Origin: Nitrososphaeraceae archaeon
GTDB lineage: Archaea; Thermoproteota; Nitrososphaeria; Nitrososphaerales; Nitrososphaeraceae
Direction: 5' to 3'
DNA length: 6,222 nucleotides
Assembly (NCBI GenBank): GCA_025937665.1
Contig: JAICQW010000103.1
Coordinates: 1-6,222, forward strand
Notes under the pieces: model-generated
What the model saw: the letters and a program-made list of their open reading frames with translations, nothing else
The model's database searches: none
What the model was told of the DNA's origin: nothing
Made by a program: the position numbers and the translations under genes
Shown here: piece after piece, positions 1 through 5,299 of the stretch
Layout: each line of letters opens with the position of its first letter
Position numbering within the stretch: the stretch's first letter is position 1

Positions 1-186
1 AAAAAAGTTATAATCAATTCTGCTTGGAATTGGTTTCACGTTATTTTCGGTTGGGGAATTTACCAAATCCGATGTAATAGATTTTTTATCCCTATACGAT
101 TCAAGTACAGGATCCAAAATACCTATAGTAAATTTTGAGTTGTCATCTATTAGACGAGAAATTTGATTACTCGGTTTCGGGATCAT
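1..186 (-). CDS. Partial CDS, N-terminal 62 codons, unknown protein
   Basis: An open frame on the minus strand starts at an ATG (186-184) and runs without a stop to the left edge, so only the N-terminus is present. It reads MIPKPSNQISRLIDDNSKF and continues as a mixed polar/hydrophobic chain with no signal peptide, membrane segment or motif I recognise. It lies 52 bases after the stop of the hsp20 gene on the same strand, but a T-rich tract lies between them, so co-transcription is uncertain. An AGGACTGA stretch just before the ATG could be a weak ribosome site. The plus strand is also open here for about 45 codons, so coding on the minus strand is probable rather than proven. I assign no function. 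Confidence 0.5.
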   Translation of the reverse strand, partial: MIPKPSNQISRLIDDNSKFTIGILDPVLESYRDKKSITSDLVNSPTENNVKPIPSRIDYNFF

Positions 187-204
187 TTAACTCAGTCCTA
201 ATCT

Positions 205-222
205 AAAAATGAAAAAAATATT
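205..222 (-). terminator. T-rich transcript end after hsp20
   Basis: On the minus strand, about 17-35 bases after the hsp20 stop codon, the sequence reads ATATTTTTTTCATTTTTAG. Archaeal RNA polymerase typically stops at such T runs without needing a hairpin. No stem-loop is visible. The call rests only on composition and position. Confidence 0.4.
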
Positions 223-238
223 CAGTTGACTAGTATGA

Positions 239-769
239 CTACTCAACTTTTATTTCTTTAGATTTTGCCTTAAGGGGTTTTTTGAACTGTATCCTAAGTT
301 CTAGTACTCCATTTATGTAGCTGGCTTTTGTAGAATCGGCGTCCAGTTCATTGTCTACTGGTAGCTCTGTATGATATTTTTTGTTGCCTTTTTCAGCATG
401 TATTTTTACTAACCCTTCTTCCATTGTTACCTTTACATCTTCTTTTGTTATACCCGGCATCTCTGCTGTTATTATCATAGTGTTCTCTTTTTCATTTATT
501 GATGTATCTACAAGTGGCTGGCGAACTTCGCTCTGTTCAATCAATCCTTTTTGCGAAGGTCTTACATTTCCAAATTCTCGTATGTGAGGCTTTCCGTCAG
601 TTCCGACAGTGATTTGATATCCATAAAAGTATGGCTGTGTATCTAAGCCTTCAGCACCAGATTCAGCTACTGTCTTGAACACCCTATTCAGCATATCTTC
701 TGCATCTGAGAATTCTTTCTCTATTTGTTCAAAAAATCTATCTCTAAATCCCCATGGATCTCTATACAA
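239..769 (-). CDS. hsp20: Small heat-shock protein, Hsp20/alpha-crystallin family
   Basis: A 176-aa cytoplasmic ATP-independent holdase chaperone that would bind unfolding proteins as large oligomers. The N-terminal arm (1-85) is aromatic and amphipathic (YRDPWGFRDRFFEQIEKEF). It contains the PYFYGYQITVGTDGKP...REFGNVR segment (46-70) that I recall from archaeal Hsp20 proteins. The alpha-crystallin domain spans about 86-163, with the MPGI loop (104-107) and the family signature A-x-x-x-N-G-V-L (149-156). The C-terminal tail ends in I173-K-V175, the I/V-x-I/V motif that docks into a neighbouring subunit. The start is TTG at 769: an in-frame stop lies four codons upstream (781-779) and GGTGA sits 8 bases before the TTG. 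An ATG at 777 is in another frame. Family assignment is firm; the client range is unknown. Confidence 0.95.
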   Translation of the reverse strand: MYRDPWGFRDRFFEQIEKEFSDAEDMLNRVFKTVAESGAEGLDTQPYFYGYQITVGTDGKPHIREFGNVRPSQKGLIEQSEVRQPLVDTSINEKENTMIITAEMPGITKEDVKVTMEEGLVKIHAEKGNKKYHTELPVDNELDADSTKASYINGVLELRIQFKKPLKAKSKEIKVE

Positions 770-777
770 TTTTCCAT

Positions 778-785
778 ATCACCTT
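778..785 (-). promoter_or_regulatory. Ribosome binding site deciding the TTG start of hsp20
   Basis: On the minus strand AAGGTGAT ends 8 bases before the TTG at 769. It matches the GGTGAT part of the archaeal anti-Shine-Dalgarno complement. Together with the in-frame stop at 781-779, it fixes the non-ATG start. Confidence 0.65.
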
Positions 786-807
786 ACATTATGTAATATG
801 TATTACA
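784..807. promoter_or_regulatory. Overlapping palindromes, candidate operator of hsp20
   Basis: Two perfect inverted repeats overlap here: TTACAT-T-ATGTAA (784-796) and TGTAATA-TG-TATTACA (792-807). This gives three TTACA/TGTAA half-sites about 8-11 bases apart. They lie 15-38 bases before the hsp20 start codon, between the likely TATA elements and the ribosome site, where a bound repressor would block initiation. Repression of hsp20 genes by palindrome-binding regulators (Phr type) is known in other archaea; the regulator here is unknown. Confidence 0.45.
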
Positions 808-836
808 ATATATATATTTTTCTATTATATATTAAA
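808..836 (-). promoter_or_regulatory. A/T-rich core promoter of hsp20
   Basis: Reading on the minus strand there are two TATA-like elements, TTTAATATATAATA (about 836-823) and AAAAATATATATATTG (about 821-806). The first would place the transcript start near 803, inside the palindromic operator, with a leader of about 34 bases. The second would place it near 787. Which one is used cannot be decided from sequence. Confidence 0.45.
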
Positions 837-940
837 TGAATATTACTTTATGACATGGTCTGATTCATGGTATGCGATTGAAAAAGTAATTGTGTGTAAA
901 ATTTCGCTAAATTGCACTACTAGAGCGCACTTGCAAAATC

Positions 941-949
941 TTTTATAAT
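941..949 (+). promoter_or_regulatory. TATA box of MPE1
   Basis: TTTTATAAT is centred about 28 bases before the TTG at 973, the archaeal spacing for a transcript beginning at or within two bases of the start codon. There is no Shine-Dalgarno sequence, which fits a leaderless mRNA. An A-rich stretch just upstream could act as the BRE. Confidence 0.5.
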
Positions 950-972
950 CTCCCGCGAATTCGAAATAGAAG

Positions 973-2097
973 TTGGTTCCTGACATTTCCAGAACTATAG
1001 CAATTGTCGTTGCTTTCTTGGCAATAGCTTTTGTTTTTACATCAGGCTTAATCATAAGCATTGAGCACACTGCCCAGGCTTCATCCCTTAGAAAAGACAT
1101 TGATAAAATTCTGAAAGATGTAAAGAAAAAACTCAAGGATAAAAACAATGATGAGAAAGACGATGATGAGAAAGACGATGATGAGAAAGAAGCAAAAACT
1201 AACTATGAGTATGGATTCTCAGATGAAGGTGATACTAAACGTGAAGACTTTAATTTTGTTGCAGCAGGGGACTATGGGTGTTCGAAAAACACAAAAAACA
1301 CCATTAATAATATGAAAGATAAGAAACCAGAGCTAGTCTTACCTCTGGGAGATCTTTCAGTTGATAATACGGCGACTTGCTGGCTGGACCTAATAGCTCC
1401 ATTTGATAATAAACTGCAAATAACATTTGGTTATCACGATGTAAAAAATGGAGAATCCAAATTAAATCAGTACAAAGAAGCTTTTGATCTGGATAAACTC
1501 TATTATTCCTTTAATTACAGACATGTGCATTTTATTGTCATGTCCACATTATCTGAGTTTGATGCTACTTCTGACCAATACAAGTTTATTGAAAAAGATT
1601 TGAAAGACGCGTCGGAAAACGAAAATATTGATTGGATAGTAGTAACTGGCTATGGACCCTTTTACACCTCGCCTTCAGCACATCCAGCCAAAAACGACAT
1701 AAGGAACATCTACCATCCACTGTTTGATAGGTATGGTGTTGACTTGGTATTGCAAGGACATAATCACAACTATCAGAGAACATTTCCAATCACATTTAAT
1801 GTTGGTAAGACATCAGATCCCACTGTAACAAATACATTTGTTACGGGCTATGAGGGCAATAAAGATGGTATAGTCTATGCAGTTGTCGGCACAGCAGGGG
1901 AAGGTTTCCATCCACTCGAAGGTCAACAGCCTTACATAGCCAAACAATTTGAAGGTAAGTTTGGATTTCTCGACATCGAAATTAGTAATGGTAATCCGCA
2001 CACTAAATTGACTGGAACCTTTTATGATAACATAGAAGGTAGTATACAGGACAGCTTTACGATTGAAAAAGAAATTAAAAATAAGATATTGGGATAA
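973..2097 (+). CDS. MPE1: membrane-anchored purple-acid-phosphatase-like metallophosphoesterase, degenerate site
   Basis: A 374-aa protein. Residues 9-30 form one hydrophobic segment (signal anchor or uncleaved signal peptide). Residues 38-95 are a highly charged Lys/Asp/Glu linker with a DDEKD repeat. The catalytic-type domain, about 94-365, should face outside. Calcineurin-like/purple acid phosphatase motifs appear in order: GDYG (D100), GDLSV (D127), GYHD (153-156), TGYGPFYTS (225-233) and GHNHNYQRTFP (262-272). Active relatives have GNH(D/E) in motif III and a His in motif IV; here these are Y154 and Y227, and the motif II Tyr is V130. Metal binding is therefore likely altered or lost. 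Its only cysteines, C103 and C136, match a pair in paralogue MPE2, suggesting a disulfide. TTG at 973 is the only early start: an in-frame TAG lies at 967-969 and the TATA box fits. Substrate unknown. Confidence 0.85.
   Translation: MVPDISRTIAIVVAFLAIAFVFTSGLIISIEHTAQASSLRKDIDKILKDVKKKLKDKNNDEKDDDEKDDDEKEAKTNYEYGFSDEGDTKREDFNFVAAGDYGCSKNTKNTINNMKDKKPELVLPLGDLSVDNTATCWLDLIAPFDNKLQITFGYHDVKNGESKLNQYKEAFDLDKLYYSFNYRHVHFIVMSTLSEFDATSDQYKFIEKDLKDASENENIDWIVVTGYGPFYTSPSAHPAKNDIRNIYHPLFDRYGVDLVLQGHNHNYQRTFPITFNVGKTSDPTVTNTFVTGYEGNKDGIVYAVVGTAGEGFHPLEGQQPYIAKQFEGKFGFLDIEISNGNPHTKLTGTFYDNIEGSIQDSFTIEKEIKNKILG
1147..1191 (+). repeat. 15-bp tandem repeat, three copies, inside MPE1
   Basis: Three adjacent copies of a 15-base unit close to GATGATGAGAAAGAC encode NDEKD, DDEKD and DDEKE (residues 59-73). 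They differ only at the first base of copy 1 and the last base of copy 3. They sit in the charged linker between the membrane segment and the phosphatase domain, where length changes by slippage would be tolerated. Confidence 0.9.
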
Positions 2098-2134
2098 TAG
2101 GAACGATATTTATTTTAGGAATAAAGATATTAAG

Positions 2135-2156
2135 TCCAGTCGAAATTTCGATTGGA
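2135..2156. terminator. 22-bp palindrome between convergent genes
   Basis: An inverted repeat with 11-base arms, TCCAGTCGAAA and TTTCGATTGGA, fills most of the 79-base gap between the stops of MPE1 (2097) and the membrane protein (2177). The single mismatch would form a G-U pair in the plus-strand RNA. A T-rich stretch (TATTTATTTTA) at about 2107-2117 precedes it. Position suggests a shared transcript end or RNA-stabilising hairpin, but it has no spacer loop and could instead be a protein site. Confidence 0.45.
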
Positions 2157-2176
2157 ATATGTACCATGAATACCTG

Positions 2177-2512
2177 TTAGAGAGGTCCTGTTGCCGTAGG
2201 CAATATGGAGCCAATAACATAGGCAATTATCCAAATAATTACTGCCACAATCAAGGCTTTTAGCCAACTCATCATATAGATAGTTTTCAGAGCCAATAAC
2301 CAGGCTATTCCTCCCAGTACTGTCGCAAGGAATCCATGTCCTAGAAGATAATAAGCAATTTCATATACTATTGTACCTATTATTGCGGTAAATATGGCTA
2401 ATTTTATGCCTCTTCTTTGTCCTAAAAGAAATGTAACTAGATAAATTACAACCGTAGAAATCAACAATCCGGCAAGAAACCGAATTATAGTGTCAGTGTT
2501 TTCGAATGCCAT
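2177..2512 (-). CDS. Small four-helix integral membrane protein, unknown function
   Basis: A 111-aa very hydrophobic protein with four predicted membrane segments at about 9-30, 37-57, 60-79 and 83-103. Short charged loops (QRRGIK at 32-37; few charges elsewhere) leave little protein outside the membrane. No catalytic or binding motif is seen and I do not recognise the family. The start is ATG at 2512, where the upstream strand has no clear ribosome site. A TTTATAC element at 2531-2525 lies somewhat close (about 17-20 bases) for a leaderless start. It is convergent with MPE1 and divergent from the dps gene, with 80 bases between the two start codons. That region may hold promoters for both. 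Confidence 0.8.
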   Translation of the reverse strand: MAFENTDTIIRFLAGLLISTVVIYLVTFLLGQRRGIKLAIFTAIIGTIVYEIAYYLLGHGFLATVLGGIAWLLALKTIYMMSWLKALIVAVIIWIIAYVIGSILPTATGPL

Positions 2513-2565
2513 AGGTTATTAGAGTGTATAAATTGACTTGAATAAAAGATTTGATTCTCAACTGA

Positions 2566-2574
2566 TTTATACTT
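2566..2574 (+). promoter_or_regulatory. TATA box of the dps gene
   Basis: TTTATACTT is centred about 24 bases before the ATG at 2593, which predicts a transcript starting at or next to the ATG (leaderless). No spaced Shine-Dalgarno is present; GTGATG overlaps the start codon itself. Confidence 0.45.
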
Positions 2575-2592
2575 TATAGGCCCATTAAAGTG

Positions 2593-3094
2593 ATGAGCAA
2601 ATCTAAATCACGAACAGCTAATATTTTGGATATAGACACTGGAATTTCCCGTGAGAATTTGAAAAAGATTGCCAATATCTTAAATGACGATTGGCCGATG
2701 AATATGTCCTTTTGACAAAGACAAGAAATTACCATTGGAATGTAGAAGATCCAAGATTCAATGATCTCCATAAGTTCTTTGAAGAGCAGTATGAATTAAT
2801 ATCTGCTTCAGTTGATGAACTCGCCGAAAGAGTGCGAGCTGTACGTGGAAAGACTAGGGCTACGTTAAAAGAATTCATAAATTCTTCCGAAATAAAAGAA
2901 GATATTGGTTCATTTCCAGACGCAGATACCATGTTAGGGAACCTCTTATCTGATCACGAGACTATAATCAAGACTCTTAGAAGGAATAGCAAGGAATGTC
3001 AGATCTAGAAGACGAGGGTACGGCTAACTTCCTAACGGACAAAATAAAAGAGCATGAAAAAATGGCTTGGATGTTAAGATCATTCATAGTGTAA
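2593..3094 (+). pseudogene. dps: Dps/ferritin-like gene broken by two frameshifts
   Basis: Three consecutive frames together encode one Dps-family protein (DNA-binding, iron-oxidising, peroxide-protective dodecamer subunit). Segment 1, from ATG 2593, gives MSKSKSRTANILDIDTG and on to ANILND, and in its own frame stops at 2713. Segment 2 runs from about 2691 with LADEYVLLTKTRNYHWNVED and stops in frame at 3006-3008. Segment 3 resumes at about 3002 with DLEDEGTANFL and HEKMAWMLRSFIV, stopping at 3092-3094. Adding one T near 2691 and one near 2999 restores a 167-aa protein of normal Dps length. The ferroxidase residues are kept: His of HWN, His of LHKFFEE with Glu four residues on, and Asp/Glu of VDELAE. 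Either a recent pseudogene or two sequencing/assembly errors in short T runs. Restart at TTG 2691 is unlikely to give a working protein because helix A and the C-terminus are cut. Confidence 0.85.
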
Positions 3095-3154
3095 TTTATT
3101 CACATAATAAGAATGGCTGACCGAGTTTCCTGTATGCCCATTACTCACATACAC

Positions 3155-3185
3155 TTTTTTAGCGTGAATCCTATCAACTTTTTTT
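3155..3185 (+). terminator. T-rich transcript end after dps
   Basis: Runs of six T (3155-3160) and seven T (3179-3185) lie 60-91 bases after the dps stop on the same strand, typical of archaeal termination. A further palindrome, ACTAA-TG-TTAGT followed by TTCTTTTT (3221-3240), could be a back-up site. Confidence 0.4.
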
Positions 3186-3281
3186 AGGACAAATTTCTAA
3201 CTGAGATTGCAGTATTAATGACTAATGTTAGTTTCTTTTTCCATTTGGATATCTGATTATGTATGAAGAGTTGAATATGTT

Positions 3282-3317
3282 AAAATAAAAGTTGGTACCT
3301 GACCTGGTAAAAGGTCA
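3282..3317 (-). terminator. Stem-loop plus T-rich end after MPE2
   Basis: On the minus strand, TGACCT-TTTACC-AGGTCA (3317-3300) forms a 6-bp stem with a 6-base loop starting one base after the MPE2 stop. It is followed by a GGTACC palindrome and then CTTTTATTTT. This looks like a terminator or 3' stabilising hairpin. Part of it is nearly complementary to the MPE1 start region. Confidence 0.5.
3283..3303 (+). repeat. Second copy of the MPE1 start-site sequence
   Basis: This 21-base stretch matches 964-984 at 19 positions in the same orientation; the core is AAGTTGGTnCCTGAC. At 964-984 it covers the MPE1 TTG start. Here it lies 15 bases beyond the MPE2 stop, on the opposite strand to MPE2, and can be read as TTG-Val-Pro-Asp for a few codons before a stop. 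It may be a remnant of duplication or a functional pairing element. Confidence 0.6.
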
Positions 3318-3318
3318 A

Positions 3319-4896
3319 TTAGTTTAGGGGTGCAAACGGATCCCTTAGATTTGTACTAACTATCTTTCCTTCAGAGTCCTCCTCGCTCATGATATTATTA
3401 CTGCTATCCACTGTCTCTAGCTCTTTAACATTTGATTTGCCTGAATTGTCGCTTAATGTTGCAGATTTGTCCTTCCCACTTGTCTCTTCACTCACTGATA
3501 TTGGTTTGTCATCTGAAGGTGGACTATCATCTTGTTTTGTTGTCACTGCCGGTTTTGCTTGTTCCTGTTTTACCTGCTCTTCTGAGAGCAGCATTGGTTT
3601 GGAATCTGCATCTGCAGGTGGACTATCATCTTGCTTTGTTGTCACTGCAGGCTTTACTTCTTGAACTTCCTGAGCTTGCTGAGATTCTTGTTCTGCTAAT
3701 GGATTGACTTTAGAATTAGATGATGATGCTACTTCATCAAGTTTGAATGTAATGGATGGTTTAGCGTCCTGTGCTAGTTTTGCGTTAGTATTTTCTACTG
3801 TTGCATCATCAAGTTTGAATGTAATGGATGGTTTAGCGTCCTGTGCTTCCTGTTCTGCCATTGGTATTGCATTAGTAGCTCCCGAATCTGATACTGCTCT
3901 TATGTTTGTACCACTAAACGTATCGTCACTAATTCGCTCAATTACTTTCTTCTTTGCTGTCTTGGTTAGACTAAATTGATCCATTGTAGATCCATCAGTA
4001 GTAATGAATTTGCCTTCCAATATATTATCTGAAAAGTGCATATCAAGGATTCCGAATTTTGTATCCTGCTGATATGCCATGAAAGTAGAGGTACCTTCCA
4101 ACTCATGTTTAAGTTCCCCGCCGCCGGTTCCTACTATAGCGAAAATTGCACCATTGGGATTCTTGTATTCTCCTTTACTAGTACTTGTTACTATTGGATT
4201 TAATGGAGATTCTTGGTTAAATTCCAATGGAAAGCTCCTCTGATAGTTACGCACATGAGCCTGTAGAACAATATCTACACCATAATTATCAAATAGTGGA
4301 TGATATAATTCACTTAATTCTTCGTCGCTTTCACAAGATGAGTCTGAACAACCGTTAGGTGAAGTATATACTGGATTGTGCATGGTAACGATTATCCATT
4401 TAATATTGGGATCGTTTGCACTATTTCTAAGATCGTTTACTACAAAGTTATATTGCTCAGATCCTGCTCCGAACTCTTCTTCTGTTGCCATAGTCAACAC
4501 ATGTACATTTCTAATATCAAAGGAGTAGAACTGTTTTGAAAGTCCATAATGATTAAGATATGCATTGGCCAGTCCGTCATGTTCATTATCATGATTGCCA
4601 AAAGCTATTTTCGTAATAGAATCCACTGGCTTACTAAGATTAACCCAGCAAGATTCTGTTTCCGTACTAGAGTAATCCCCAAGTCCTAATATTAATTGAG
4701 GTTTCAAGCTATTTGCAACATTCACAGCCTTTGCAGCATCTTCAGTACAATGCCAATCCCCAGCTGCAACTATACGTGTATCTGATGTTGCCAGAGCTGT
4801 TTGTAAGAATGTTCCGGAATTAGTTACTATAGCTAGTAACAACAATGAAACCATCGACAAAGATAATTTTGCATGAATGTCTTTAATTTGCCTCAA
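3319..4896 (-). CDS. MPE2: secreted purple-acid-phosphatase-like metallophosphoesterase with acidic repeat tail
   Basis: A 525-aa exported protein. A signal peptide occupies 1-36 (hydrophobic 14-25; likely cleavage after TALA). The phosphatase-type domain, about 40-312, aligns with MPE1 throughout. Motifs are GDWH (D47, H49), GDYSS (D74), GNHD (100-103), MHNP (H173) and AHVRNYQRSFP (213-223). The usual motif V, GHxH, has become A213-H-V-R216, so one metal-ligand His is missing while motifs III and IV, lost in MPE1, are intact. C50/C83 match the MPE1 pair; C183/C188 lie in an insertion. Residues 313-525 are a low-complexity Ser/Asp/Glu/Lys tail with two duplicated segments and no visible cell-wall sorting motif. 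The start is TTG 4896, with AGGT seven bases upstream and a good signal peptide; M15 is a weaker alternative. Activity and substrate are uncertain. Confidence 0.85.
   Translation of the reverse strand: MRQIKDIHAKLSLSMVSLLLLAIVTNSGTFLQTALATSDTRIVAAGDWHCTEDAAKAVNVANSLKPQLILGLGDYSSTETESCWVNLSKPVDSITKIAFGNHDNEHDGLANAYLNHYGLSKQFYSFDIRNVHVLTMATEEEFGAGSEQYNFVVNDLRNSANDPNIKWIIVTMHNPVYTSPNGCSDSSCESDEELSELYHPLFDNYGVDIVLQAHVRNYQRSFPLEFNQESPLNPIVTSTSKGEYKNPNGAIFAIVGTGGGELKHELEGTSTFMAYQQDTKFGILDMHFSDNILEGKFITTDGSTMDQFSLTKTAKKKVIERISDDTFSGTNIRAVSDSGATNAIPMAEQEAQDAKPSITFKLDDATVENTNAKLAQDAKPSITFKLDEVASSSNSKVNPLAEQESQQAQEVQEVKPAVTTKQDDSPPADADSKPMLLSEEQVKQEQAKPAVTTKQDDSPPSDDKPISVSEETSGKDKSATLSDNSGKSNVKELETVDSSNNIMSEEDSEGKIVSTNLRDPFAPLN
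3518..3659 (-). repeat. Direct repeat B in the MPE2 tail (43 bp, two copies)
   Basis: Copies at 3518-3560 and 3617-3659, 99 bases (33 codons) apart, differ at only four bases. They encode KPAVTTKQDDSPP twice (residues 448-460 and 415-427). The near-identical bases point to a recent in-frame duplication. Confidence 0.9.
3734..3847 (-). repeat. Direct repeat A in the MPE2 tail (42 bp, two identical copies)
   Basis: Copies at 3734-3775 and 3806-3847 are identical and 72 bases (24 codons) apart. They encode AQDAKPSITFKLD twice (residues 376-388 and 351-363). The lack of even silent differences suggests recent duplication or gene conversion. Confidence 0.95.
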
Positions 4897-4948
4897 TATA
4901 TTAACCTGAATAAATTTGGCATGTTATTGATTTTAAGTAGTTCTTTAC

Positions 4949-4957
4949 TATATTATT
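4949..4957 (-). promoter_or_regulatory. Candidate TATA box of MPE2
   Basis: AATAATATA on the minus strand, preceded by CCTC, would place a transcript start near 4927. That leaves a leader of about 30 bases containing the AGGT ribosome-site candidate (4907-4904) before the TTG at 4896. The region is A/T-rich, so the match is only suggestive. Confidence 0.35.
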
Positions 4958-5274
4958 GAGGAAATTACAAAGCTTTCCTTTCTGTACAATCTTCTAGTTT
5001 CCTTTAACTCGTCGAGATAATAGTTAAAACTTTTTAATAAATTTACGAATTTTTCTTATGATAAATTCTTACATTGTATGCCTAGTAATAATAGCTTTTA
5101 GCAGAATGAAAACACATTAAGAAAATTATTGGAGTTGCAACAGATTACTTTGAAATTACTTAACTGATTTATTCAATTATTCCAATTGAATATTAAAAAC
5201 GATTTGTGCCTTAAGTTCTTTGACTATCCTTAGCGAAATTAGAATTATGCCAATCACCAATAAATATTTAGTAA

Positions 5275-5296
5275 TAAAAAAGTGAAGTTTTCACTT
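5275..5296 (-). terminator. Hairpin and T-run terminator after the PsbP-like gene
   Basis: On the minus strand AAGTGAA-AAC-TTCACTT (5296-5280), a 7-bp stem with a 3-base loop, begins three bases after the stop codon and leads directly into a run of T. It resembles a bacterial intrinsic terminator and marks the transcript end clearly. Confidence 0.65.
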
Positions 5297-5299
5297 AGT

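Larger units (their letters stand above)
4897..5299. other. 403-bp non-coding gap between MPE2 and the PsbP-like gene
   Basis: This A/T-rich stretch lies upstream of MPE2 and downstream of the PsbP-like gene, both on the minus strand. It holds the PsbP-like terminator at its right end and a probable MPE2 promoter at its left end. Between them I see only short open frames, such as a 20-codon one at 5058, without convincing start signals. No RNA gene or repeat array is recognisable. Confidence 0.6.

Noticed and set aside
754..948. Plus-strand frame of 64 codons upstream of MPE1
   Set aside because: It covers the hsp20 promoter and operator; the Tyr/Ile-rich translation reflects A/T-rich regulatory DNA.
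843..1148. Minus-strand open frame of 101 codons across the hsp20/MPE1 gap
   Set aside because: It overlaps the MPE1 promoter and N-terminus, is rich in residues expected from an antisense reading of a hydrophobic segment, and has no start signals.
2063..2263. Plus-strand frame of 66 codons overlapping the MPE1 end
   Set aside because: It runs through the palindrome and antisense to the membrane protein gene, with no ribosome site and no recognisable content.
2574..2932. Minus-strand frames opposite dps
   Set aside because: They are antisense to the clearly recognisable Dps coding segments.
2691..3008. Separate short Dps-like gene starting at TTG 2691
   Set aside because: The missing N- and C-terminal parts are encoded immediately up- and downstream in shifted frames, so a broken single gene explains the data better.
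3114..3188. 24-codon plus-strand frame after dps
   Set aside because: It is too short, has no ribosome site, and its end consists of the T-rich terminator.
3389..3979. Three plus-strand open frames opposite the MPE2 tail
   Set aside because: They are mirror readings of the low-complexity repeat tail; their Ser/Leu/Val-rich sequence and internal repeats follow from MPE2 and they lack promoters.
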